DNA from: Hetaerina americana
Taxonomy: Eukaryota > Arthropoda > Insecta > Odonata > Calopterygidae
NCBI GenBank assembly: GCA_022747635.1
Contig: JAKTNV010000024.1
Span: forward strand, 496,001-560,000
DNA length: 64,000 nt
Direction: 5' to 3'
Part shown: positions 1-64,000 of the stretch, in pieces
Position numbering within the stretch: position 1 is the first letter of the stretch
How the letters are laid out: every line of letters starts with the position of its first letter
The notes under the pieces: model-generated
The model's input: the letters and a program-made list of their open reading frames with translations, nothing else
The model's database searches: none
What the model was told of the DNA's origin: nothing
Position numbers and translations under genes: made by a program

Positions 1-492
1 TCAATAAATGAGACACTAAAGCTGTACATAATCATGTTACTACTGACAAGAGCCACCTAATGTTGCATTGCTTGAATTAAGTCCATATGATTTGAGATAA
101 AATTATCTTCTTGATGAAAATGTAAAGATTTCTTTACAAACATTAGCCAGGCTCTGGTGAAGTGACACCTAATATAAACAGATATGGTAGGTCTATACTA
201 ATTTCAAGATTCTTAAATTCTCCAAAATAACTGAAGGCCATTCAATTTACTCCATAAACTATAGACATGAAGTTTGCAATATACTTTCCTGAAACTGTAA
301 CATTGCTTATTTTTGGCTAAAACTGACTTCATCGATATTAATAAAGCACCATATGATTTCAGGATTTCAACAAACTTACCTTTTACCCAAAAAAAAGAAT
401 CCATACACCTTCACTATATTTGACAGATCCTCTTCAAAAATATTAGTCGAATGAGAGGAAAGCATAAGTACTAAAATAGAAAATTTTCTAAC

Positions 493-3400
493 CTTGATAT
501 AACCATCACATATCTCGCATATGACAAATGTAGCCTTATTCCCAAGTTGATTTTGCTTATTGGGATTAGGAGTTGCACTGGCAGCAGCATGTTGGCTTCC
601 ATGAGAGCCAGGCGCAGAAGATGAGGTAACAGCAGGCTGTCGAGGTAGTGGTGTGATGGATATGCTAGGCTGCTGAAGCAATTTTGTTGATGGTGGAAGT
701 TTTCCAGCAGCACTCTACAAGAAAGTAAAGCTGGTTATTAAATTCAAAACACCAAGAACACAAACGATATATCAGCAATTTGTATTCAAAAAGCAGTCCT
801 TGTGCATTAATAAAACTTCCTCATAGTATACAAACAGGTTCTCTCAGTGTACTATGATTTGAAAAAAAACTAGGAAAAATAAAACAAAGTTTACGCAGAA
901 ACAAACATGCCACAAAAGCATACCAATGAAGGTGTCACATGAATTCCAGTTAAAGCAGAAAAATGGATGAGAAGGTTATCTGGGTTGGAATATTAATGAT
1001 GCAAATCGATATGGATGTGCCACACACGAACTGCCAGAGGTGGTTGGCCAAGAATGATCTTGATTTTGCCAAACAATCCCACCCCTCACCTGTATGGTGA
1101 TGGAATTGGATCCTGCAGCATTGTTGGGCACGAGTGCAACCGGGGTGGGTGCCCCAGAGGAAGGGGAAGACCCTGCAGGAGGGACGAGTGTGAGGCGCTG
1201 CATACTGGGGTTTCCACAACCAGCCATCAGTGGCATCACCTGCCCCTGGCCACCCACCACCTGTACATCACACAAACACACCCACACTCCAGACGTGCAC
1301 AGACCACACCACCTACATGGCAGTACGAAGGACACCCCTTCTCGACTTTTTTTTACCAAGTTCTTAGAGGCAATTGCTTAATGATTGGTGACCATTGATC
1401 ATGAATGTCACTGAAACTACTTGAATCTACAAAAACATTAACTAAACTACGAAGGTTAGAAAAGATGAATACTGGAAATAAATACGTAAACTGAAGAATA
1501 TGGATCCTCTATGCTGGGAGCATGTGAAAGTAAGTGCCCAAGTGGCAAAGGAAAATGGAGATGTTCATGAAAAAGACTGAAAAACTAATGGCAATTAGTC
1601 TAATAATTAAAAACCTAAGAGCCGCACCTGATAAACCTGGTTGCCCGCAAGCTGAAGAGGTGTGGGCAGTAGCACCTGAGAAGTGGGCCGATAGAATAAC
1701 CCAGAAACAGAGTCATATCCTGAAATTTAAAGTTACCACCGATTAATCATTGGTAATTACAATCTTACCTCTAACCTGAATAGTTTGGAAGAATACTCAC
1801 TTTGGACAGGAGCAATAGGTCTTGGAACACCTTTTATGTCTGTGATGTACCTACTGGGAAGAGCAGCAGGACGCACACCACGCCCGCGCATTGCCATGGC
1901 AGCAGCTGCAGCAGCAGCATGGGATGATGCCAGTGTCGCTGGGGATGGCACCAACTTTGGAAGGAGAGGGTGTGGTACTTGTGTTGGCATCCCTGGGACT
2001 TTTGGAACAGGCATTCCTGGACTTCCATAGGCTGGAGAGATAGCATGTGGACGACCACGGGGAATTCGTGGAATTTTGGCTGGGGGCTCCCAGTCTGGAG
2101 GTGGCTCTTGGTTTCGATCAGGCCGATGTTTCTTCTGGCAAGAGGCAGTGTGACGTGTTAACTTGCTCTTCTGATTATCCTCAAAAGGGCAGTTAGGGCA
2201 CTGATGGAAGGCTGGAGTCCTTTCAAGACGCCCGCGAATATTATGCTCAGCTTCCATGTGGTAGAGAAGGTTATGTGGACTTCGGGATTCCATTAAACAG
2301 AAATTGCACCTATAGATGTAATTCTTCATGTGGGGGCACTCGAGATGGTGAGCCATCACAAGCGATGATTCAGATTTGAAATTACAGTACTCACACTTAC
2401 GCTGTTCAAAATGGAAAGGCTCATTGTTTTCTTTACTGCACTCCAAGTTTTTAAGAAGAGAATTAATGGAGAACTGAGTCACTGCAGATCTCCCTCCTTC
2501 CCTATCTAATTTGCGCTTCTGTGATCTCAGCAAATCAGTCTGCACATACTCTTGCACCAAATTTGTTCCAATTTGCATGAAGAATTTTCCTATTGGACTA
2601 TCAAAATAGGAGGCAGGCATTTTCGTTGCATTAACTTTATCATCCTTAGCATCTAATTTTGAGGAATCAGTCTTGTCACCTACACCCAAGTCATCTTGCG
2701 TGCTTTCAACATTATTGCGTGATGGATTTTCACCTTCATTGGCATCACTTTTGCCAACCCCAGTTTCAGCACTATCTTCAGGCTTTTTAGATTTCTGATC
2801 ATCACCATCACCACTTTCAGACACTGGACCAGTATCATTATTGGAAGATTGCTCTTTACTCTCCCCATCTGGATTGGTATCAGATAACTTTTCATCACTA
2901 CCTTGCCCCTCTTTGCTCTTTCCCTCTGCTGAGTCATCTTCTTGCCCTTCGCTGGACTTTTCGCTCAACTTTTCCTCTCCAACTGATTTTCCAGGGTTAA
3001 CTCCACTCTTCCCATCATCTATGTCACCTTTACTCGAAGAATTGTTACTCTCCTTAGAGTCTTTTTTAATTCTGTTAATATTGAGCTCCTTGGCCATTAA
3101 ATCTAAGTACTCCTTTAAGGGTCTCCTAGCAGGTTTTTCATAAACATAAGGAACAATAAAAGAAGGTGCTTCAACGACATACATATCATCAGTCAGGGAA
3201 GGTGGATGCAGAATACTGGAAGCAGAATTACTGCTAGAATTTTGATGCTGCTGCTGCTGTTGTTGTTGTTGCTGCTGATGATGATGATGGTGCTGCTGTT
3301 GTTGTTGCTGTTGTTGCTGCTGGTGGTGGTGGTGGTGATGGTGGTGATGCTGTTGCTGATGGTGCAGCTGCTGATGCTGTTGGTGAGATGCCTGATATGC

Positions 3401-4777
3401 ATATGGACTGGCTTGGTGTGACTGGTAGTGATGGGTTTGTGGATAATTATGGTGAGCTTTTGGTATACTCACATAATGTGGCTGGTTTTGGGTCTGGTTT
3501 GGTGAATAAAAACCCTGTGCTGGGACGGCCACGGGGAGGACTGAGTATGCAGGAGTAGAGGTGCTTCCCGAAGATGATGATGCTGCACTACTGACAGGAA
3601 CAGGTCCTCTACCAGATAAAATTGAGTTAGTGTCAATAATGACCAGTGTGGGTTCTTTTTTCCCATCCTTGCTACCGGCTGCAATTTCTACGAGAGTCTT
3701 TGTATCATTTACTATTATCGTTGTTTTCTTACGTGTCTTGTTTTCCTTATTGCTGCTTCCTCCTACTGCTGGCGAATCACTAAGAGGATCAGCAAGAGGG
3801 TCACCTAAGGGGTCAACGGGAGAGAGAACCTGAATTTCTAACTCATCATCGTCTTTCGTTACATAACACTTTTGTTTATTAAGATTTCTTGAACTTCGCC
3901 TTGGAGTAACATTTATAACAGCGGGGCTTTTCTTGTTCTTTTTGGAAGCGGGAGTTAAACATATCGGTGTTGAGGAAGCATCAGGTTTTTCACCGTCTTG
4001 ATCAAGCTGATCATCGCCTTCCCCATTTTCTTTACTACCACTACTCTCACTTTCTTGCTTGGATGTACTGGCTTCGGCACTCAAATCATCCGATTTCGAA
4101 GTGTTTACACTGTCTCCATCACCTAAAGTCTCATCACCATCAACATCACCGCTTTCATCAATAACGGATTTGGTGCTCAATGGGCCAGACTCAACTGTAT
4201 TATCAAGTTCTGTGCACTTACTACCTAATGAATTATCACTCGCAGAAACATAACCAACAGTGTCCTTATCACAACTTTCGTTTACATCCATTATTTCGGT
4301 GACACTTTCACTAGATGCATTCAAGCATTCATTTTTAGACATATCACCTTTCACTTCTGTATCAGTTCTTTTAGCACAAGATTCCCCCAGGCTGCTAGGC
4401 ACTTCACTTCCTAACTCCCTGAGGCTATCTAATTGACTCTTAGGCACTTCAGATGCCTTGCAACTTTCCTGCTGCACAGCATCGACATCCTCACTTCCCT
4501 TCTTTGCTAGCAACTCACCACCTACTGACGATGGAGATAATCCGAAACTTGAAATATCCATTGAATCGTATGAACCATTGACTTCTCCATTCAATCTGCA
4601 GTCACCTTAAAAATCAAAACAGTAAAAAACAATCAAAATATGTAGTAAGAAAACCGCCATTACAAGTGGTTAATCAAATATTCTATTACCTGTTTGATCT
4701 TTACTGAAACTTTCATTGAAGTTGGCATTGGTCCCATCCGAAAACGATGCAAGTGCTTCTCCAATTTCTGCCTCCAT
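493..4777 (-). CDS. MEP-1: MEP-1 homologue, zinc-finger protein (partial; 3' exons beyond left edge)
   Basis: Known role of the family: Drosophila MEP-1 partners the Mi-2 ATPase in the dMec repressor complex in the nucleus. Seen here: coding exons 4777-4690, 4605-1769, 1260-1090 and 714-493, all with GT-AG borders and matching phases (1, 0, 0, 0), giving about 1106 residues so far. The start MEAEIGEALASF follows an acceptor at 4795/4796. Residues 30-430 are acidic and Ser-rich with a basic patch (KKNKK...RRSSRNLNKQK). A His/Gln tract spans about 430-486. Three zinc fingers start at about Cys767 (CEYCNF), Cys796 (CNFC) and Cys832 (CPNC), followed by a Pro-rich region. A fourth finger opens with CEICDGYIK at the end of exon 4 and is completed off-window. 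The order and spacing of fingers match MEP-1. Recognition is by motif memory, not a search. Confidence 0.9.
3235..3400 (-). repeat. His/Gln-coding trinucleotide repeat tract in MEP-1
   Basis: Within the MEP-1 coding exon, about 50 codons are almost all CAG/CAA/CAC/CAT. They read as blocks of histidine alternating with blocks of glutamine. Codons are mixed rather than a pure CAG run, so the protein tract is maintained with limited slippage risk. The antisense strand reads as poly-Leu/Met/Val, which is an artefact. Confidence 0.9.
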
Positions 4778-4794
4778 TGGTTTCTTTAGTTGCA
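4690..4794 (-). CDS. MEP-1: MEP-1 first coding exon with 5'UTR part
   Basis: The exon runs from an acceptor (TTTCAG at 4800-4795) to a donor (CAG|GTAATA, GT at 4689-4688). It carries 17 nt of 5'UTR and the ATG at 4777-4775. It ends in phase 1. The next exon must begin at 4605 after TTTTTAAG, because only that acceptor keeps the frame (T-G-D-C-R-L-N-G-E-V). The more orthodox TGCAG a few bases downstream would give an immediate in-frame TGA. The existence of an acceptor before the ATG implies at least one further non-coding 5' exon. Confidence 0.8.
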
Positions 4795-5713
4795 CTGAAA
4801 TTTGAAAAAAAAATTATGATTACAATAAAAATAATAATATATTTGAGCAATTGCAACAATTTTTATTTGTTTCGTCAAAATATCATTTGAGACAATTACT
4901 AAAGAGGGTACCTCGCAATAGGAAATCGACCATTTACAATGATGGACGCGGCACAATCATCATAGCCTCTTCAAATAAAACCACTCAAAATACCGGCATT
5001 TCCGGGGAAAGTACGCATAATAAATTTCCAAATATAAGAAAATGGGTAAAAACGAACTAATATAACATATAACACTGACCGAAATCGTTAACTTGCACGC
5101 ACCGGAAAAAAACAATTTACAATTCTATCGCGAGCTTATTATAAGTCAGCATCATATGCTTACTTGGCTGCTAAACTGTAGGTCATCCACAATGGATTAT
5201 AATTTTTATATCATTTATGATTTATAGGGAACAACGTCATTTTAAATAACAGCAAGTTAAGACTAAAAATACAGATAAGATTTTGTAAACGCACGTTCAT
5301 AGCTTTTCAAGTAAATGAAATGGTTTTACATTCTCGAAAAACATTACGCACTGACACTACCATTAGTTACGCGACCCCGCACTAGAGAGCAGCAGCGCAT
5401 TCGAAACCAACACGTTGTAATGAGTATGGAGATACTCCCATTTCGTGTATACAATAGAAGATGAACACACGCCCAAGTAATTGTTAACACACATTTTGTT
5501 CATGTAGCATTAATATTAAGACATTAAATGTTGTTAACATTGAGTACTTTCTTATAATACTCTATCCTGCCTCCCGCCATTTCCATACTACAACGTACGT
5601 TACAGGACAGCTGCCGCCAATAACTCGGTAGTTATTACAGAAATGGGCAAAGTTGAAATGGAAAGACTATTGCATTAGTTCACAATTCCACATTAAATTA
5701 AGAAATTACTAAC

Positions 5714-5935
5714 CCTCCTCGAAAGTCAGATGTTCGCCTGTAGCTTCACATGCCACCTGGAGAGGCGATTGGTATAACTAAAAATTTCAGTTTGTAGACG
5801 ACGTCACTGTCCCCTGCCACCGAAACTGCAAGATGGCGACACGCGATCACGTGACCACAAAACTGTGACGTACGTACACCAACTCCAACAGGAGTAGGAT
5901 ATCCAATGAAATAGGGCTATATAGGTCACGTGTCG
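5714..5935 (-). promoter_or_regulatory. Likely MEP-1 promoter and 5' non-coding exon region
   Basis: A GC-richer island upstream of MEP-1 contains CAAGATGGCGAC at 5829-5840 (YY1/TISU-like), ATCACGTGAC with an E-box CACGTG at 5848-5853, a second CACGTG at 5927-5932 and CCAAT at 5903-5907. On the minus strand a donor-like GAGGAGG|GTTAGT lies at 5714/5713, which could end a 5'UTR exon that splices to the acceptor at 4795. The motifs are seen; promoter function is inferred. Confidence 0.45.
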
Positions 5936-6977
5936 TTATGTGCAAAAGTATCCAACCAGAGTCCATATTAAAATATGTTCAAACATCGCCCTCCTTGTTC
6001 GTATTGGTAATGACCTAACATCGCGTAAGAGCGGCATCGGCGCGCACCGGCGCCAACTATTTTCGTCTATGCCCTGGGTCGGGCCGGGTCCCGATCGAAC
6101 CGGAAGGCCACCAGGGGCGCGTTTACACGGGCTCACTTACGCTCTTGTTGCAAGTGAATTTATTCGATAACTTCCACTTAAAAATTTTCCATGACACGAA
6201 TGTAAAAAATATCGGGTCCATAAAATTAGCTCGAAAATCGATATACGCCAGGGTATGATGAAATACATTGACACCGCTTTAAAAAACACGCCGGGGAGGG
6301 GCAATCTATTTTTCCAATAGAAACAATTCGAAGTAACAGGGTCTACATAATGGTAAAAGGATGCCCAGCTTAGTTTATAGAAGACCAGAATGAAGCATAT
6401 TTCTGAAAAGTTTAGTTTCGGAGTATTTTCAATTGTCAGGGCATTCACATTCCGGAAACTAATAGATTATATCTAAGCCAAATGAAGAGATCACGTAATC
6501 TTGATTTGTGACCGGAGCAATTTATTTTTTCACTCTCCAGTCCGCTAAAAGTAAAATTCCTGGGTGCGAAGATTAAAAGATATCTCACGGAGTGCCAGAA
6601 CTTATATCAAAGCTTAAAGAAAGACCTAACAATTTTTTACAGATCTGTCTCTTAACAACGTTACCCTCATAATTCGCGCAAAGGGTTACTATCAGTTTTA
6701 ACACATTAATATTACTGATTCATTAGTGGGATTTTCACGTACGAAAATTTCAACCACCCACTTCGCTTATTTACTTCAGCATTGCCTCATTTAAGTTTAT
6801 TCAACATGGATTAAATTCTATAACAAACTAATTCCTATCAGGTAAATGAATACAGATTCATCAAAGTATAACGTTAATAGAATTTTTGAATGGTTTTTAC
6901 ATCGGTGACGGAAGCCGCTAAATTTACGCCCCACAACAACTGTCTAACGGACGCTCACAAAAAAACTATTTCAGAGT
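5936..6977. other. Intergenic region between MEP-1 and KIAA1143-family gene
   Basis: No coding potential was recognised. The part around 6020-6130 is GC-rich with several CpG. An AATAAA on the minus strand (tttatt at 6796-6801) lies about 180 bp after the KIAA1143 stop and is the best candidate polyadenylation signal for that gene. Confidence 0.5.
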
Positions 6978-61023
<54,046 letters not shown>

Positions 61024-61308
61024 TTACAAAAGGCTTACACCGCACGAAAAAACAAGCTATTCCATATTGAGGAATGAGCAATGTTATTAAAACAAGTGAA
61101 ATGAGATATTTATTATGCTTCTAAAAAAATGATTACTTATTATATTCATATGATATTTCTGAAATTAAAATAATGAAATACATTTTTTTGACTATTTGAA
61201 AACAAAAGTTCGAATTAAAATTCACAAAACGCGAACAAACAATTTCAAAGCTTAAAAACAAGAGGAGATATGCTGGATATACCCACAAATGAAATTTACA
61301 TTACATAC

Positions 61309-61349
61309 CGGATAATTATTCCATGCGAACTGCGGATTGCTTATAACCT
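61309..61349 (-). other. Candidate 41-nt 5' exon upstream of the KIAA1143-family gene
   Basis: On the minus strand a good acceptor (ATTTTTTACAG) and donor (CCG|GTATGT) bracket 41 nt. One frame is fully open (VISNPQFAWNNYP) and the other two contain stops. It is placed and oriented as a 5' exon of the KIAA1143-family gene. It could be non-coding, give an alternative N-terminus, or be chance. Confidence 0.4.
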
Positions 61350-61359
61350 CTGTAAAAAA

Positions 61360-61590
61360 TATTATCATGAATATTCATTAAAAAAACTATACATACCCAA
61401 ATAATTTAAACCTACATATTTATTTATTTGATGTAAATTTGAAATAAACCGAACCCCGGAAATTACGCTGGATGTCGCGTTTGTTTCGAACCGTTACCAG
61501 TGGAGGTGGGTAGAAGGGCGCAAAGGGCGTGTCGGCGGCTCGTTTGAAGAGCTAGCTGATTTAAAAAACTAATTACTTTTAATGGTAAGT
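61360..61590. promoter_or_regulatory. Probable bidirectional promoter and first exon of the zinc-finger gene
   Basis: The two genes face apart with start codons about 890 bp apart. A GC- and CpG-richer patch at 61450-61560, including an ETS-like CCGGAA, sits between them. On the plus strand TTTTAATG|GTAAGT at about 61584 is a strong donor that could end a 5'UTR exon and join the acceptor at 61872. No TATA box is evident. Function is inferred from position. Confidence 0.45.
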
Positions 61591-61879
61591 ACATAGAAAT
61601 GTTTGACTATTGCTCTATATCTCACAGAGGTTTTCAATTAATAAACGTTGTTTTTTCACCGAGCTCCCTGTTGAAAGAGAGTAATTTGCTGAAGTAATTT
61701 TACGCATAACGAATATAATTTGAAAATGTCCAGATCCGACTGTTTTTTCTGATTAATTCTAAATGTATATCAGTTCGTGTATAAATATCCAGTTATAGGG
61801 TTTTATTAAGTTGAACTTGAATTCCAGCATTTGATTCAATATTCTGGTTATCCGGTATTTATTTTTATGTAGACCCCAC

Positions 61880-63135
61880 ATGGAGGGCAATTGCCGAAGT
61901 GATGACATATTTGCTAATAGTAGCACTGAAACGGTGAAGGAACTGTCAACGGATGGCTATGGTGAAACAGAGTACGAGAATAACGACATATGTCCCATGA
62001 ACTTAGGTAGGCTATATACGTCAGTGAAAGTATTTGTAAGTAAACGAAACCAAATACTTTTTATCATTTTCTTTCTTTTTTAGGAAGGGATTCAATGGAA
62101 GAAAATCTCAATTCGAAAAGAATGGGCGATGATAGTTTCGTTGCCCGTCAGGTTATTGAAGGGTATTGTAAACCCTCGCAGAAAGTCTATTGCCCATTCT
62201 GCCCAATGTCATACACATCTGATCACCTTCTAAAATGCCACTTAAAAGAATTACATAGGCCTCACATGAATTTGATTTTCAATGATGAAAGTCATCCAGT
62301 AATGCTTCAGTCCTGTGTGTTATGCCATGCAACATTTTATGCAAAAGGGTTGTTACCTCTGCACCTTTTAAAGGTGCATGAAAATGCTTTGGTAGGGTTG
62401 ATGAATTGCAGAAATATAAAGAATGATGGATTTTTATATTGCATGTATTGCAGATTCACAGTGGTGAAAAGTAATGTCAAAACACTCATGTTACATCTAG
62501 AGAAAATGCATTTTCCTGATGTTGAAAAATTCGTTAACATTAACTGCACTTTTAAAGTTGATGCCAAAGAAGCATTAAGCTCACTTCAAGAGAAACAAAA
62601 GTTTGTTCATTATTCTACCTCTTTGAGAAGACCGAGGAGAAGGGCTTTACTTTCTTCCACGGGTATCAGCAGCAGTGCACGTCGCAGACTAGATTTCAAT
62701 GCTGTTGAAGAGAAACATGTTCGCAAGGTCAGATTTAAGGCATTTAAAAGAGAAAATGTATGTAAAGAGGGCAGTAATTCTGTAATTAATCTAAAAAAGA
62801 AGCCTTCCAAATGGTTATCATTAAAAAAATTTCTTAATAAATCCAAGACAGCTACAATATTCACAAGCACTCCAAATTGCAATACTGGCCCAAGTCATGA
62901 TGAATCAGATTTTGATTTTATGCAATTTCGCTGTGCTTCATGCCATCATACATTTAGAGACAACAAAAAGTTGTTAAATCATGTAAGCCATTGCCATAAG
63001 TGGCCCTGGAATCGTTTACGCCCATGTTATAGCTGTGGTTTCTGTGATGCAACATTCTATCGGAACAGCTTTTTAATAAGGCATACAATAAATCACCACA
63101 CTCCCAAATGTTTAAGGAGTGAGATGGATGATTAA
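61880..63135 (+). CDS. Five-finger C2H2 zinc-finger protein, 392 aa, function unknown
   Basis: Exons are 61880-62006 and 62084-63135. The intron has donor TTAG|GTAGGC and acceptor CTTTTTTAG, joined in phase 1 (...MNLG|RDSMEEN). An acceptor at 61871-61872 precedes the ATG, so a 5'UTR exon exists. C2H2 fingers, in order: CPFC...HLKELH, CVLC...HLLKVH, CMYC...HLEKMH (14-residue spacing), then after a linker of about 110 residues CASC...HVSHCH and CGFC...HTINHH. The linker is strongly basic and Ser-rich (RRPRRRALLSS, ARRRLDF, many Lys). The fingers lack the TGEKP linkers of classical DNA-binding arrays and are in a 3+2 arrangement. A nuclear role is inferred; I do not recognise the orthologue. There is an alternative donor GTAAGT at 62036, but it breaks the frame of the next exon. 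Confidence 0.82.
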
Positions 63136-63720
63136 TAATTATTTTCTTTGTCTCCAAAGGATATGTTGGTACCATGTTTCCGTGATATTTCATCTAAAAC
63201 TTTGATATGGCTCAGATGTCATCAATGGCATGGGGTGATTCGCCCACCGATGAGTTTTAATCCTTTAGATATCAGCTTTTAGAATATTAGTCTTGCAAAT
63301 TGAGAATTGCTGTCTTTACAGGAGTGCCACAAGGTTAAACTGTGATTACTGCTTACTTACATTTTTTAAGTATTTTGTCAAGGAAAATTTATGTTAATGT
63401 TATATAATATAATCTAGAAGTTATCATGAACATTATCTCAAAACTTATAATTGTACTTTTTCCTATGCTAAAATTTACAATTGTTGATTTTTCTATGCAG
63501 ACTGATGGAATGTATAAGATTTGATGTATCTACTCATTAGGTTCACTCCAACTTAATGCTTTTGTAAACATCTTTCTTGGGTGTAATACAATGTCTTTTG
63601 AGAACTACAAATTTTTAACATTTCCTCAAATCTCAACACTTGACTTTCCTGGTGTTAAATTACCACTATAGTCAATGCCAGCAGGCGTGAAAAATATGTA
63701 AGTAATGCTACTGTTAAACT
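63136..63720 (+). other. 3' region of the zinc-finger gene
   Basis: AT-rich sequence with no further open frame. No canonical AATAAA is seen on the plus strand before the hairpin element at about 63735, so the poly(A) site is not identified. Confidence 0.3.
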
Positions 63721-63729
63721 AGCTTCAGT

Positions 63730-63917
63730 TTTGAATAACTGATCATAGCAATTTTCCACTTGGTAACATTTATTTTACGACCGGGTTTCCATGACTTTCA
63801 TCATCACCATCTGATGGCGCTGATCGAAACCCAGTCATAAATAAATTTTATCAAGTGGAAAAGTGCTATAATCAGTTAATGTGAGTTTAACTTTCACCAC
63901 ATCATGCCTGAAGCTAC
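63730..63917. mobile_element. Foldback MITE (hairpin family), copy 3
   Basis: GAATAACTGATCATAGCAATT, TTTTACGACCGGGTTTCC, then CCATCTGATGGCGC centre, GATCGAAACCCAGTCATAAA, TCAAGTGGAAAAGTGCTATA and ATCAGTTAATG, followed by TCACCACATCATGCCTGAAG. It lies downstream of the zinc-finger gene, so the family is not restricted to the giant intron. Confidence 0.85.
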
Positions 63918-64000
63918 TCAATTGGCTTCAGTTTCATTTACTGTGCAAAACATTAATCATTTGCATTCTCTTTCAGATGCTCTACATCAAAGACTATTTT

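Noticed and set aside
61..110. Next MEP-1 exon (a DLIQAMQH-like stretch on the minus strand)
   Set aside because: No acceptor precedes it, a stop follows at once and no zinc-finger residues are present.
1791..1810. Donor AAA|GTGAGT as the end of MEP-1 exon 2
   Set aside because: It is a strong match, but it exits in phase 1, while the following exons join in phase 0 from GAG|GTAAGA at 1769.
3206..3421. Plus-strand frame rich in Leu, Met and Val
   Set aside because: It is the antisense of the His/Gln tract of MEP-1 and has no other support.

Overview
This window looks like nuclear DNA of an arthropod, most likely an insect. The order cannot be fixed from sequence alone. The evidence is an AT-rich background, spliced genes with GT-AG introns, a homologue of Drosophila MEP-1, and repeats typical of arthropods: several mariner families, RTE and CR1/Jockey-like LINEs, a Penelope-like element, tRNA-derived SINEs and long (TA)n tracts. 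There are no prokaryotic features.

Layout. (1) 1-5.9 kb, minus strand: a MEP-1 zinc-finger gene. Four coding exons (4777-4690, 4605-1769, 1260-1090, 714-493) join in frame, and the 3' exons lie beyond the left edge. A likely promoter with E-boxes and a YY1/TISU-like motif sits near 5.8-5.9 kb. (2) 6978-60990, minus strand: the small conserved KIAA1143-family gene (144 aa). Its first two exons are at 60990-60886 and 60674-60542. Its last exon is at 7174-6978. The single intron between them is about 53.4 kb and fills most of the window. (3) 61.4-63.1 kb, plus strand: a two-coding-exon gene for a five-finger C2H2 protein that I do not recognise. It is divergent from the KIAA1143 gene across a GC-richer shared promoter region. 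The right edge carries a hairpin MITE.

The giant intron is a layered set of transposon insertions. I recognise a tRNA-derived SINE ('SINE A', seven full or partial copies, mostly next to (TA)n), a second tRNA-derived SINE ('SINE B') and a third ('SINE C'), at least six RTE copies or fragments, about eight pieces of a CR1/Jockey-like LINE 3' end, at least nine mariner copies (one near full length, four internally deleted), one Penelope-like RT remnant, paired TA-flanked MITEs, a possible Helitron end, and a family of foldback elements with a GACCGGGTTTCGA-type core. Several insertions are nested and can be ordered by target-site duplications, for example RTE containing SINE B containing a LINE containing a hairpin MITE at 44.5-48.5 kb. 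No convincing host gene lies inside the intron. A strong juxtaposed splice acceptor/donor at 13629/13630 is a candidate recursive-splicing point.

The three host genes are plausibly housekeeping or chromatin related: MEP-1 partners the Mi-2 remodeller in Drosophila, and KIAA1143 is a small conserved protein of unclear role. Nothing in the sequence shows that they act together.
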